Source: Aestuariibaculum sp. M13
Lineage (GTDB): Bacteria; Bacteroidota; Bacteroidia; Flavobacteriales; Flavobacteriaceae
Direction of reading: 5' to 3'
DNA: 64,000 bases
Assembly (NCBI RefSeq): GCF_024723255.1
Contig: NZ_JANIAC010000001.1
Location: 325,548 to 389,547, forward strand
The notes beneath the pieces are model-generated. The model was not told the origin of the DNA and made no database searches. It worked only from the letters and a program-made list of their open reading frames with translations. This document shows, one piece after another, positions 9,742 to 17,525 of the stretch (the first letter of the stretch is position 1; the number at the start of each line of letters is the position of its first letter). Position numbers and translations under genes: made by a program.

Positions 9742-10512
9742 TTATAGAGATACTTTGGTTCCCACAAAGTTGCCTTCTATAATATCAATAATGGTATTAT
9801 TATTTTTACCATTGGCAATATAAGTTGGGATATTTTTCGAGGCGGCTTGCTGAGCGTAATCTAATTTCGACCCCATACCACCACGGCCTTCTCCTTCACT
9901 TTTATTACTGTCTTTTATATATTTATCTAAGTTTTCGTCTGGATTGACATTTTCTATTAAATTACTACTCTCCAGATCGGGGTGACCGGTATACAATCCG
10001 TCAATATCGGTTAGGATAATTAACTTATCAGCATTCACTAACTGAGCAATTAAGCTGGCCAGCTCATCATTATCGGAAAACATCGACATGGTTACCGAAA
10101 CAGCATCATCCTCATTCGCAATAGGGATTACGCCTTCAGACAGTAACCCTTCCACACAATTAATCATATTCTGGCGATGTACACCCGGGCTAAAATCCCT
10201 CTTTGTTGGTAATACCTGGGCACATTTCATTCCATAATCGTGGAAAATATTATAATACAAACGCATCATTCGAGGTTGACCGATAGCCGAATACACCTGA
10301 CGTTTTTGTGTTTTGTTCTCTATTTGCGATTTCCCCAGTACTTCTTTACCCGCGATTACCGATCCTGAGGATACCAGAATGGTCATAATATCGCGTTCGT
10401 AAAGCTCGGCGATTTGTCTCACCAACTCTTTAAGTACTGGTCTAACAATTTTATTATCTCTGTTGGTCATGACGTTTGTCCCGACCTTTATTACTATTTT
10501 TTCTTTGTACAT
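9742..10512 (-). CDS. proB: Glutamate 5-kinase, short form without PUA domain
   Basis: Phosphorylates glutamate with ATP, the first and usually proline-inhibited step of proline synthesis. 256 aa: only the amino-acid kinase domain is present. KVGTNVMT (9-16) binds ATP, SSGSVIAGKEVLG (about 48-60) is the glycine-rich loop, and GEGRGGMGSKLDYAQ near 207-221 is the conserved kinase segment. The C-terminal PUA domain of the roughly 370-aa enterobacterial enzyme is missing; the frame ends cleanly and proA begins 19 bp later, so this is a natural short form rather than a truncation. Its ATG follows the proC stop by 1 bp, suggesting translational coupling. Lack of the PUA domain may change feedback regulation, which is inference. 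Confidence 0.95.
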   Translation of the reverse strand: MYKEKIVIKVGTNVMTNRDNKIVRPVLKELVRQIAELYERDIMTILVSSGSVIAGKEVLGKSQIENKTQKRQVYSAIGQPRMMRLYYNIFHDYGMKCAQVLPTKRDFSPGVHRQNMINCVEGLLSEGVIPIANEDDAVSVTMSMFSDNDELASLIAQLVNADKLIILTDIDGLYTGHPDLESSNLIENVNPDENLDKYIKDSNKSEGEGRGGMGSKLDYAQQAASKNIPTYIANGKNNNTIIDIIEGNFVGTKVSL

Positions 10513-10513
10513 T

Positions 10514-11320
10514 TTAATATTCTTTACCTAATTCTACTGCCCTGTTAAAAGCAGCAAATGCAGCATCTTTAATTAATTCGTTTACATTATTGTCTTCCAT
10601 CGAGTCTAATGCTGCTCGTGTTGTTCCTCCTTTTGAAGCTACGCGTTCCATCCATGAATTAGGTGATAAGTTGGATTGATTGAACAGCTCGACAGCTCCT
10701 GTAAAGGTTTGTCTTACCAAAATGGTAGAATCCTCTTTTGAAAAGCCCATTTGCAGCGCAGCTTCCATCATACTTTGCATAAAGTAGAAAACGTAAGCCG
10801 GACCACTACCCGAAATACCTGTAGAAGCATCGATAAATTGCTCGTTGCTTACCTGAATGGATTTTCCGGTGGTATCTAATAAACTCTCTACGGTTAACAT
10901 TTCAATTCTTGAAACGTCAGGAGAAATAACATACGATGTTAATCCTTTACCTATTTGTGCCGGTAAATTTGGCATGGCTCTAACAATTTTTGTTAAGCCT
11001 GTAATCTCTTGTATAGATGTGATGGTCACACCTGCCATAATGGAAACAAGTATTTGCTGCGAATTTACAAGCGGTTTAATGGCTTTAAATACGCCTTCGG
11101 CATGGTATGGTTTAACCGCGATAAAGATAATGTCAGCCTGTGGCACACAATCTTTAAGTTCACTAAAGGCATCAAAGTGTGAAATTTGATGAAGCTCTTC
11201 AAGCTTCTCTTCAGACTTATCTAAAACCATAATGTTTTTCTTTTTTAACAGTTTGGATTTAGACATCCCTTCAGCATAGGTTAATCCCATGTTACCTGCT
11301 CCAATTACTAGTACTTTCAT
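10514..11320 (-). CDS. proC: Pyrroline-5-carboxylate reductase
   Basis: Last step of proline synthesis: NAD(P)H-dependent reduction of 1-pyrroline-5-carboxylate to proline. 268 aa, normal length. N-terminal Rossmann motif VIGAGNMG (5-12); the C-terminal signature STGISGSGPAYVFYF (about 167-181) and EDNNVNELIKDAAFAAFNRA near the end are typical. It is first of the three pro genes, followed by proB after 1 bp. The leader just before the ATG reads AGTAAACAAACAACAC, purine-poor and without Shine-Dalgarno. Upstream, in the same direction, are a 63-aa protein gene (118 bp away) and a GNAT gene that may belong to the same transcript. Confidence 0.96.
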   Translation of the reverse strand: MKVLVIGAGNMGLTYAEGMSKSKLLKKKNIMVLDKSEEKLEELHQISHFDAFSELKDCVPQADIIFIAVKPYHAEGVFKAIKPLVNSQQILVSIMAGVTITSIQEITGLTKIVRAMPNLPAQIGKGLTSYVISPDVSRIEMLTVESLLDTTGKSIQVSNEQFIDASTGISGSGPAYVFYFMQSMMEAALQMGFSKEDSTILVRQTFTGAVELFNQSNLSPNSWMERVASKGGTTRAALDSMEDNNVNELIKDAAFAAFNRAVELGKEY

Positions 11321-11438
11321 GTGTTGTTTGTTTACTTATTTTTTGTTTAGTGATTAGACATAACGCTTCGGTAGAAGCCAATTACAGCAACTACTTAAAG
11401 CCATTAGTTATTTATATTTAATATGTTATGATTGAATG

Positions 11439-11630
11439 TTAAACAAAAAGCATGCAGTCGTTACAATCTTTAACTTCACCGTAATAAGTCTCACGATATT
11501 TGTGAAGCGTTGCAATAGGCAGGCCTAATAAGTATCTTTTGATGTAAGTGACTTTAGTGGTTAACTCACCCATTTTAACTGTATGGCGCTTTTCGTATTT
11601 CGTTTCTCTTTTGATATATAAAATTTTCAT
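11439..11630 (-). CDS. Small basic protein of unknown function ending in a CxxC
   Basis: 63 aa, rich in Lys, Arg, Tyr and Thr, ending DCNDCMLFV with a C-x-x-C pair six residues from the C-terminus. No signal peptide or membrane segment. The ATG at 11630 has the leader AAACAAACAACGAAAG, very like the one in front of proC, which supports real translation. It lies 30 bp after a GNAT gene and 118 bp before proC, all on the minus strand. I do not recognise a family; the CxxC could be redox-active or bind metal, but two cysteines alone do not show this. Confidence 0.6.
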   Translation of the reverse strand: MKILYIKRETKYEKRHTVKMGELTTKVTYIKRYLLGLPIATLHKYRETYYGEVKDCNDCMLFV

Positions 11631-11660
11631 CTTTCGTTGTTTGTTTGTAATTAATAAAAC

Positions 11661-12101
11661 CTAGTCTTTAACCAGTCGCATTTCGATATTTCGGGGTTTA
11701 AACCCTTGTTTTTCGAATAATTTAATTACCGGATTATCTTTATTTATATGAATTGAAATATCGCCATCACAATACGTTTTTGTATACTTAATTAATTCGC
11801 TTCCAATACCTTGATCTCTATACTCTTCCTTTACGGCAATATAAACCAGAATATTCTCGGGAATATACTCGTTCATACCCGTACGGTTTACTACCGTTGC
11901 ACCAATAATCTCGTTATGCTGTTCTACAACAAATACATAACCTCCCAACCCGGGAATTTCTTTGCCGGCATACAGAATAGATTTCTTTATAGCACTTTTT
12001 GTATCTCTGAATTCTCCTGAATAACGGTACAAAAAATTAGTTATTCGATTGATATCAATAATTGACAGCCTCGAAAAGGCATCAAAAGTTTTAATAGTCA
12101 T
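11661..12101 (-). CDS. GNAT-family N-acetyltransferase
   Basis: 146 aa from the ATG at 12101 (MTIKTFDAFSRLS); an in-frame ATG 17 codons upstream gives a less likely extension. Acetyl-CoA-dependent acyltransferase fold: ILVYIAVKEEYRDQGIGSEL contains the beta4 strand and the pyrophosphate-binding loop (RDQGIGSEL), and the C-terminal KLFEKQGFKPR is the usual last helix-strand. Substrate unknown. It heads the stretch leading to the 63-aa gene and proC-proB-proA, so a link to proline or ornithine metabolism is possible but unproven; no arg genes are seen nearby. Upstream is a long gene-free region. Confidence 0.8.
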   Translation of the reverse strand: MTIKTFDAFSRLSIIDINRITNFLYRYSGEFRDTKSAIKKSILYAGKEIPGLGGYVFVVEQHNEIIGATVVNRTGMNEYIPENILVYIAVKEEYRDQGIGSELIKYTKTYCDGDISIHINKDNPVIKLFEKQGFKPRNIEMRLVKD

Positions 12102-12218
12102 TAACAGATATATGTTTTTAGCACACCTGATGCTCAGACGCGCAATAATCATATTAGAATTAATTAAAGCTGCAGATACTTAAAAAACTTAAATATCTAA
12201 AGGCGATAACGTGTTCGG

Positions 12219-12238
12219 GTAAGACAAAAATGTCTTAC
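12219..12238. repeat. Perfect 8-bp stem with AAAA loop
   Basis: GTAAGACA and TGTCTTAC form a perfect inverted repeat around AAAA. There is no T-run on either side, so it is not an intrinsic terminator. It lies about 120 bp upstream of the GNAT start and could be an operator or leader structure of the GNAT/pro transcript; this is inference. Confidence 0.45.
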
Positions 12239-12424
12239 AAATAGAATACTTAATTGGAAGTGCTAGGAGGAATAAATTTATCGGACTGGTTTCTAAAAAC
12301 TAGAAAGTTAAAATTAAAAATTCTGTTGTTTTGTATTTCATGAATCCCTTTTTCCATACTGCAAATGTACGAAAACACAAGGCTTTACGCAAATCGAAGA
12401 CGTTAAGACAAGGCTAAGATGTTG

Positions 12425-12438
12425 TTAACAGCTGTTAA
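12425..12438. promoter_or_regulatory. 14-bp perfect palindrome, candidate protein-binding site
   Basis: TTAACAGCTGTTAA reads identically on both strands. It lies in the gene-free stretch about 320 bp upstream of the GNAT start. Perfect palindromes of this size are typical of dimeric repressor operators, but no regulator gene is adjacent and no second copy was noticed by eye. Confidence 0.35.
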
Positions 12439-12665
12439 TTTGTTGTCGATATTTCACTTGCTTTTCGAATGATTTCTTACAAATAAGAATACCCTCTAAA
12501 ACGTGTAACCATAACACTTAACAAAGATTATGTAAAATAGATTTAGAACAGAAAAACAGCCCTCGAAAAATCCAGATAAAACGAAAGGAAAAAAAATTTA
12601 AAAAAAATTTAATGTACGACCATTTTAACACTATTTGACGGATTAAACACGTTGAATCTACAAAC

Positions 12666-12782
12666 TTAAGATTTGCTTTTATTAGCTAAACCGGGTAATT
12701 TCTTCTTCTTTAAAACCTGATAAAAGAATTTATCGAAAGATGAAGCTACAACAGTATAGTCGGCTTGATATCCATCATCATT
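12666..12782 (-). pseudogene. C-terminal gene relic, possibly SMI1/KNR4-like
   Basis: A 38-codon open stretch on the minus strand ending at TAA (12666-12668) translates into convincing protein: it begins NDDGYQADYTVVASSFDKFF and ends LPGLANKSKS. Immediately upstream in frame is a stop codon and no start is available, so this is the tail of a decayed gene. The pattern VASSFDKFF resembles the last strand and helix of SMI1/KNR4-type immunity proteins, but the match is by eye and weak. Confidence 0.4.
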
Positions 12783-12940
12783 TTAAAACTCATAAAAACA
12801 AATTAAGTTGATAACCATTAAAAAAATAGTACAGAAACGGCTTTCATAGATTTAGGGGTTTGTTAGACACTTACCTTAAGTTTTCTGTAAGCAAGACACC
12901 TAAGTAAAATTACCCTACCCCATACCTGATTTTGACAAAT

Positions 12941-12972
12941 AAAAAAGGCCTTCCTGTTGGAAAGCCTTTTTT
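12941..12972 (-). terminator. Intrinsic terminator after yajC
   Basis: AAAAAAGGC(C)TTCC-TGTT-GGAAAGCCTTTTTT forms a GC-containing stem with T-runs on both strands. It begins 20 bp after the yajC stop and ends the nusB-DUF1573-yajC transcript; it could work in both directions. Confidence 0.85.
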
Positions 12973-12991
12973 ATATTAATTGAGTAACGAA

Positions 12992-13285
12992 TTACTTTTT
13001 AGTTTCTACAGGATTTAGTTTTGCACTTAATTCCATTGAAATAGCTGAAAGTTCAAACTTAACTTTACCAGACAACGTTTCAATAACGCAACTTCCGTCC
13101 TTATCGTTAAGTTCCAAAATTTTACCGTGCATACCGCTTTTGGTAATTACTTTGTCGCCCTTTTTTAATTCTGAAGCGAATTTTTTCTCTTTCTTAGCCT
13201 TTTTCATTTGTGGTGCAATCATAAAGAAATATACCACCGCAAACATTAGTAAAAACGGTAAAAACTGACCGATTCCTTCTCCCAT
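12992..13285 (-). CDS. yajC: Preprotein translocase subunit YajC
   Basis: 97 aa accessory subunit of the Sec translocon that works with SecDF in the inner membrane. One transmembrane helix at about residues 8-24 (FLPFLLMFAVVYFFMIAPQM), followed by a basic cytoplasmic part with KKGDKVITKSGMHGKI (about 41-56), the YajC signature. Normal length for the family. Same strand as DUF1573 (48 bp upstream) and nusB. In related genomes this order commonly continues with YbbR-like and coaE genes; here a terminator follows instead. Confidence 0.95.
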   Translation of the reverse strand: MGEGIGQFLPFLLMFAVVYFFMIAPQMKKAKKEKKFASELKKGDKVITKSGMHGKILELNDKDGSCVIETLSGKVKFELSAISMELSAKLNPVETKK

Positions 13286-13333
13286 TATTTTATGTATTTA
13301 AATTGCTGCCTGAACAGCTTGGTTACTTTTTAA

Positions 13334-13789
13334 TTACTGAGCAGCGTCAGGTTTTACGAAAGCTGTAATTTTTACAATCTCCGAACCTTTTTCTGTATTT
13401 GCTGTTACAGTAATAGTTTTTGAAATTTTATTAGCACCACTACCATTAAACTTCACTGAAAACTCAGCTGTTTCACCCGGAGCTAAAGGTTCTCTACTCC
13501 AGTCTTTTGGCACAGTACATCCGCAAGAACTTTTGATATCTGTAATAACTAAAGGAGCCTCACCAACGTTCTTATATGTAAAAGTTGTTTCAACTGGCGT
13601 TCCTTTTTCAATTTCACCAAAATCGTGCTCTGTTTCGTTAAACTCAATTTTTGGGAATTTTGATGCTACTGCATCTCTTTCAGCCGCAGCAATTACATTA
13701 GCCTCTTCTATTTTTTGAGCAGCGTTTTCTTTGCAAGATGTAAATGCTATTAAGCTTAATGCACTTAATCCTAATATTAATTTCTTCAT
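13334..13789 (-). CDS. DUF1573 lipoprotein
   Basis: 151 aa. Lipoprotein signal MKKLILGLSALSLIAFTSC with Cys19 as the lipidated residue, then a short helical linker and an Ig-like DUF1573 domain (about residues 50-145). Family signature: FNETEHDFGEIEKG, then TFTYKNVGEAPLVI, then SSCGCTVP with a CGC motif, and PLAPGETAEFSVKFN. Located in the periplasm or on the outer membrane; role unknown. It sits between nusB and yajC, a recurring neighbourhood in Bacteroidota. The gap to nusB is 131 bp, so it may have its own promoter. Confidence 0.92.
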   Translation of the reverse strand: MKKLILGLSALSLIAFTSCKENAAQKIEEANVIAAAERDAVASKFPKIEFNETEHDFGEIEKGTPVETTFTYKNVGEAPLVITDIKSSCGCTVPKDWSREPLAPGETAEFSVKFNGSGANKISKTITVTANTEKGSEIVKITAFVKPDAAQ

Positions 13790-13920
13790 TGTAAAATTTA
13801 TTTAGTATTAATGATGTAAAAATAGAAATTATTTACCCGTTTAAAAACTTTTGTTTATGCGTTAACACTATTTTACTTAAAAATGATTTTTTATTTCTAT
13901 TCTGACTTTACTAAAGTCTT

Positions 13921-14865
13921 CTACATCAAGCCGCGCCCTACTTTATTAAGGGTTCCGGCATCTTCATACTCTTTTACAAGTTTATCTAAAATACCATTAA
14001 TAAAAATGCTACTCTTAGGCGTCGAGTATTCTTTCGCGATTTCTAGATATTCGTTGATGGTAACTTTTACAGGAATAGACGGGAAATGCTTAATCTCGCT
14101 AATAGCCATTTGAAGTAACACATAATCAATATTCGCAATACGATCGGAATCCCAGTTTTGAGTTTTTTCATCGATTTCCTTATTAACCGCTGTACGGTTT
14201 AATAAGGTCTTTTTGAATAAATCGATAGCAAACTGCTTATCGTCTAAATCTTTGTAAAGTTTTGGTGTAAAATGTGTCTCTGAAGACGATGGCTTCACCT
14301 TACGTAATAACTTTAAAATAGTCGTGTTAACGGTTGGAAGATCGTCTAACCAGGTTAAATTTTTATCTTCCAGATATTCGTAAAGCTTTTCGTTAGGGGC
14401 TATAATATCTTTAAATACATCAACGATAAATTCTTTATCTTCTTTAAAGTCAGACACACGTGTTTTCATGTATTCTTCATACAATTCACTCGATGTAATG
14501 GCTTTAAAAATAACCTCTACATACTCGTCGTCTAACTGCCAGTTATTAATGTTATGAACCTCTAACTGATTTTTCAACTGATAATTCTCCTGAAGCAGAT
14601 TCAGTACCTCATTATTAACAAACTTACGGTTTGGATCTTTATCCTCTTTAGTTGCTAAAATTTTGTTTTGCTTTTTTACTAAGTCGCTTTCAGCGCGTTT
14701 TTGCACCTCCAGAAGTAGGGAAATACTCAATAAGTACAAATTGTACATATTGTCTATGCTAAACAGTAAAAACTTTTGATCTTTACTAAAATCGTCACTT
14801 TCTCCTCCTTTATAAGCATAAAGGGTTTGCATTACTTTTACACGTATATGTCTTCTGTTTAACAT
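13921..14865 (-). CDS. nusB: Transcription antitermination protein NusB (long form)
   Basis: Binds boxA RNA together with S10 (NusE) in rRNA antitermination complexes. At 314 aa it is about twice the length of E. coli NusB. The start MLNRRHIRVKVMQTLYAYK matches the first helix of NusB, and the C-terminal half (about 215-305) holds the diagnostic IANIDYVLLQMAISEI and PVKVTINEYLEIAKEYST. The extra material is an inserted charged helical region (about 40-190), as is usual in Bacteroidota. Divergent from the ABC exporter; candidate -7 elements for both lie in the 266-bp gap. Confidence 0.93.
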   Translation of the reverse strand: MLNRRHIRVKVMQTLYAYKGGESDDFSKDQKFLLFSIDNMYNLYLLSISLLLEVQKRAESDLVKKQNKILATKEDKDPNRKFVNNEVLNLLQENYQLKNQLEVHNINNWQLDDEYVEVIFKAITSSELYEEYMKTRVSDFKEDKEFIVDVFKDIIAPNEKLYEYLEDKNLTWLDDLPTVNTTILKLLRKVKPSSSETHFTPKLYKDLDDKQFAIDLFKKTLLNRTAVNKEIDEKTQNWDSDRIANIDYVLLQMAISEIKHFPSIPVKVTINEYLEIAKEYSTPKSSIFINGILDKLVKEYEDAGTLNKVGRGLM

Positions 14866-14920
14866 AATTACAAGGAACTTAAATTTATTTTAACCTAAAA
14901 ACTCATTTGGTTTCAGGCTG

Positions 14921-14928
14921 CAAAAATA
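14921..14928 (-). promoter_or_regulatory. Candidate -7 element for nusB
   Basis: On the minus strand this reads TATTTTTG, a full match to the Bacteroidota -7 consensus TAnnTTTG, 55 bp upstream of the nusB ATG. No TTG is found at the expected -33 spacing, so confidence is moderate. Confidence 0.4.
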
Positions 14929-15077
14929 ATACTATTTTCAAACATTTACTTCATGTTTTTGGTTATTTCTTCATTTTAAGCTTAACCCAAAATTATAACG
15001 CCCTTTTCTATAGGAACTTTAAACTATATTTAACAAAAGGCTTACAGCTTCATTCTGCTTTTGTTGTTTGAATCGTG

Positions 15078-15085
15078 TATATTTG
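15078..15085 (+). promoter_or_regulatory. Candidate -7 element for the ABC exporter gene
   Basis: TATATTTG matches TAnnTTTG exactly, 46 bp upstream of the chosen ATG at 15132. It lies just inside an in-frame 5' extension of the ORF starting at 15075, which argues that translation starts at 15132. The nearest TTG upstream is closer than the usual spacing. Confidence 0.5.
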
Positions 15086-15131
15086 CCTGTTAGTATATAA
15101 AATACATCTTCATAGCAGATTATCTATTTCA

Positions 15132-16889
15132 ATGAAAGAATTACAGCACTTAAATAAATACTTTTTAAAATATAAAACGAAGTTAATTCTGGGGATTTTA
15201 ATCACCATTATTGCTCGTATTTTTTTACTTTATACTCCTCGTTATGTTCGCAAAATATTTGTTGTTGTAGAAAATTATCTTGATGGTAAAATTACAGAAC
15301 AAATAATAAAAAGTGAACTTATTGAAATTATCCTTTACATTGTAGGAGCTGCTATTATTGGGGCTATTTTAACGTTTTTCATGCGTCAATATATCATTAA
15401 CATTTCCCGCTATATTGAGTACGATTTAAAAAACGAAGTTTATGCCCAATACCAAAAACTTTCTCTTAATTTTTACAAGAAAAACAGAACTGGCGATTTA
15501 ATGAATCGTATTAGTGAAGATGTAGGTCGTGTACGTATGTATGCAGGGCCGGCCATTATGTATAGTATAAATACTATTACACTATTCATCATCGCCATCA
15601 TTTATATGTATAATGAGGCTCCGCTGCTAACTATGTATACTGTAATCCCATTACCTGTTTTATCTGTAGCTATTTACAAATTAAGTAAAGAGATTCATAA
15701 CCGAAGTACAATTGTACAGCAATATTTATCAAAATTATCAACCTATACACAGGAATCTTTCAGTGGTATTTCGGTAATAAAAGCTTACGGTATAGAACCG
15801 CAAACCTCGAAAAACTTCGAAGTTTTAGCCGAAGAAAGTAAAAACAAACAGGTGAATTTAGCTAAAGTTGAAGCCTGGTTTTTCCCGATGATGATTCTAC
15901 TTATTGGTACCAGTAACCTTTTGGTAATTTACATTGGCGGCATGCAATATATAAACGGACGAATAGAAAGTTTGGGTACTATTGCCGAATTCATTATATA
16001 CGTCAACATGCTTACCTGGCCAGTAGCTACTGTAGGTTGGGTGACCTCAATTGTCCAGCAAGCTGAGGCTTCTCAAAAACGGATTAACGAATTTTTAAAA
16101 ATTGAACCTGAAATACAAAACAATGTTGAAAACCATACCGAAATCACCGGTGATATCGTTTTTAAAGATGTTACATTCACCTACGACGATACTAATATTC
16201 AGGCTTTAAAAGGTGTAAGCTTCGACATTAAAAAGGGAGAAACTCTCGCTATTTTAGGAAAAACAGGATCAGGGAAATCGACCATTCTTGATCTTATTGG
16301 AAGGCTTTACGATATTAATTCGGGAGAAATAACCATCAATAAACGTTCTATTGAAAAACATAACTTAACCGATTTAAGAGACAGTATTGGTTATGTACCT
16401 CAGGATGCCTTCCTGTTTTCAGATACTATAAAAAACAACATTAAGTTCGGTAAAGAAAACGCCTCTGACGAAGAGGTTATTGAAGCTGCAAAAAATGCTC
16501 AGGTTCATAAAAATATTGTAAAATTCAACAACGGTTACGATACCGTTTTAGGAGAACGTGGCATTACACTTTCGGGAGGACAAAAACAACGTGTTTCTAT
16601 TGCACGTGCCATTATAAAATCGCCTAAAATCCTGTTATTCGACGACTGTTTGTCTGCTGTAGATACCGAAACTGAAGAGAAAATCCTAAAAACACTGAAT
16701 AAAATTACGAAAGACAAAACATCTGTGATTGTCAGTCATCGTGTATCTTCAGCTAAAAACGCCGATAAGATTATTGTTTTAGACGACGGTAAAATTGTTC
16801 AGCAAGGTACTCATGAAACGCTTATCAACGAAGACGGTTATTACAAACACCTTTATTTGAAACAGTTAAGCGAAACCACTTCTGCTTAA
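15132..16889 (+). CDS. ABC exporter half-transporter (permease-ATPase), MdlA/MsbA-like
   Basis: 585 aa from ATG 15132 (MKELQHLNKYF). The N-terminal half has six hydrophobic segments (about residues 18-305), an exporter-type transmembrane domain. The ATPase domain has Walker A GKTGSGKST (376-384), Q-loop VPQDAFLF (about 422-429), signature LSGGQ (480-484) and a Walker B ending in FDDCLSAVD (from 503). Asp505 stands where most ABC ATPases have the catalytic glutamate; this DD form is known from MdlA/YheI-like subunits of heterodimeric exporters. No partner gene is next to it, so it either works as a homodimer or pairs with a distant subunit. Substrate unknown; lipids or drugs are typical. An upstream in-frame start at 15075 precedes the promoter element and is rejected. 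Confidence 0.9.
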   Translation: MKELQHLNKYFLKYKTKLILGILITIIARIFLLYTPRYVRKIFVVVENYLDGKITEQIIKSELIEIILYIVGAAIIGAILTFFMRQYIINISRYIEYDLKNEVYAQYQKLSLNFYKKNRTGDLMNRISEDVGRVRMYAGPAIMYSINTITLFIIAIIYMYNEAPLLTMYTVIPLPVLSVAIYKLSKEIHNRSTIVQQYLSKLSTYTQESFSGISVIKAYGIEPQTSKNFEVLAEESKNKQVNLAKVEAWFFPMMILLIGTSNLLVIYIGGMQYINGRIESLGTIAEFIIYVNMLTWPVATVGWVTSIVQQAEASQKRINEFLKIEPEIQNNVENHTEITGDIVFKDVTFTYDDTNIQALKGVSFDIKKGETLAILGKTGSGKSTILDLIGRLYDINSGEITINKRSIEKHNLTDLRDSIGYVPQDAFLFSDTIKNNIKFGKENASDEEVIEAAKNAQVHKNIVKFNNGYDTVLGERGITLSGGQKQRVSIARAIIKSPKILLFDDCLSAVDTETEEKILKTLNKITKDKTSVIVSHRVSSAKNADKIIVLDDGKIVQQGTHETLINEDGYYKHLYLKQLSETTSA

Positions 16890-16983
16890 AAAATTAAATT
16901 ATTAACAATCAACAACATAGCCTGGTTTTCTTTTAGGAAAATGCAACAAATATTGAGATTTTAAAAAGAAATCTTATAAAATG

Positions 16984-17012
16984 TTGGTTAATAACACTTT
17001 TTTTTAGATTTT
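16984..17012 (+). promoter_or_regulatory. Candidate promoter of the DUF3276 gene
   Basis: TTG (16984-16986), an 18-bp spacer, then TAGATTTT (7 of 8 matches to TAnnTTTG). The start codon is 40 bp downstream. A Bacteroidota-type promoter with one mismatch. Confidence 0.35.
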
Positions 17013-17052
17013 TGGTACTGAAAGAATATTTAAATAATTTCTATTAACAACT

Positions 17053-17436
17053 ATGAGCAATAATGACATGATGGAGAAAGAGGAGATTTTTTCTAAGGTA
17101 TTAAGAGCAGGAAGACGTACATATTTTTTTGATGTGAGATCGACAAAAGCAGACGATTATTACTTAACCATTACAGAAAGTAAAAAGTTTACCAACGACG
17201 ACGGGTCATTCCACTATAAGAAACATAAAATCTATATTTACAAAGAGGATTTTGCCGAGTTTAAAGAAATTTTAAATGAAATGACCGATTTCATAGTAAA
17301 TGAAAGAGGCGACGAAGTGATTAGTGAGCGTCACCAAAAAGACTTCAAAAAAGAGTACGATACAGTAGCCAGTGAAAATGGTGAATTACACCAATCGACA
17401 GATAGTTTTACAGATATTGATTTCGACGATATTTAA
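17053..17436 (+). CDS. DUF3276 / PUR-alpha-like nucleic-acid-binding protein
   Basis: 127 aa. Matches the short PUR-domain family typical of Bacteroidota and spirochaetes (related to eukaryotic Pur-alpha, a single-stranded DNA/RNA binder): EEIFSKVLRAGRRTYFFDVR followed by DDYYLTITESKK and HKIYIYKEDFAEFKEIL form one PUR beta-beta-beta-beta-alpha repeat (about residues 8-85). The tail is acidic and low-complexity, ending DFDDI. Probably dimeric, cytoplasmic, of unclear biological role. Monocistronic by layout: a 163-bp upstream gap with a candidate promoter and a strong terminator just after. Confidence 0.9.
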   Translation: MSNNDMMEKEEIFSKVLRAGRRTYFFDVRSTKADDYYLTITESKKFTNDDGSFHYKKHKIYIYKEDFAEFKEILNEMTDFIVNERGDEVISERHQKDFKKEYDTVASENGELHQSTDSFTDIDFDDI

Positions 17437-17461
17437 GATAGAGTCAAATTAAAACATATAG

Positions 17462-17495
17462 AAAGTCATTAAGCATTAGTTTAATGACTTTTTTT
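17462..17495 (+). terminator. Intrinsic terminator after the DUF3276 gene
   Basis: AAAGTCATTAA and TTAATGACTTT make an 11-bp stem around an 8-nt loop, followed by TTTTT. It starts 26 bp after the stop codon. Confidence 0.85.
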
Positions 17496-17525
17496 ATATT
17501 TATAACTTAACCTAAAAATAATTTA

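Larger units (their letters stand above)
12102..12991. other. Gene-poor 0.9 kb region
   Basis: The longest stretch of the window without an intact gene. It holds a perfect 8-bp stem hairpin at 12219-12238, a perfect 14-bp palindrome at 12425-12438, a purine-rich A/T tract near 12590-12612, a short gene relic at 12666-12782 on the minus strand, and the yajC terminator at 12941-12972. No tRNA, rRNA or riboswitch fold was recognised by eye. Confidence 0.6.

Noticed and set aside
13883-14113. 76-codon plus-strand ORF at the nusB end
   Set aside because: Antisense to the conserved C-terminal part of nusB; no homologous features.
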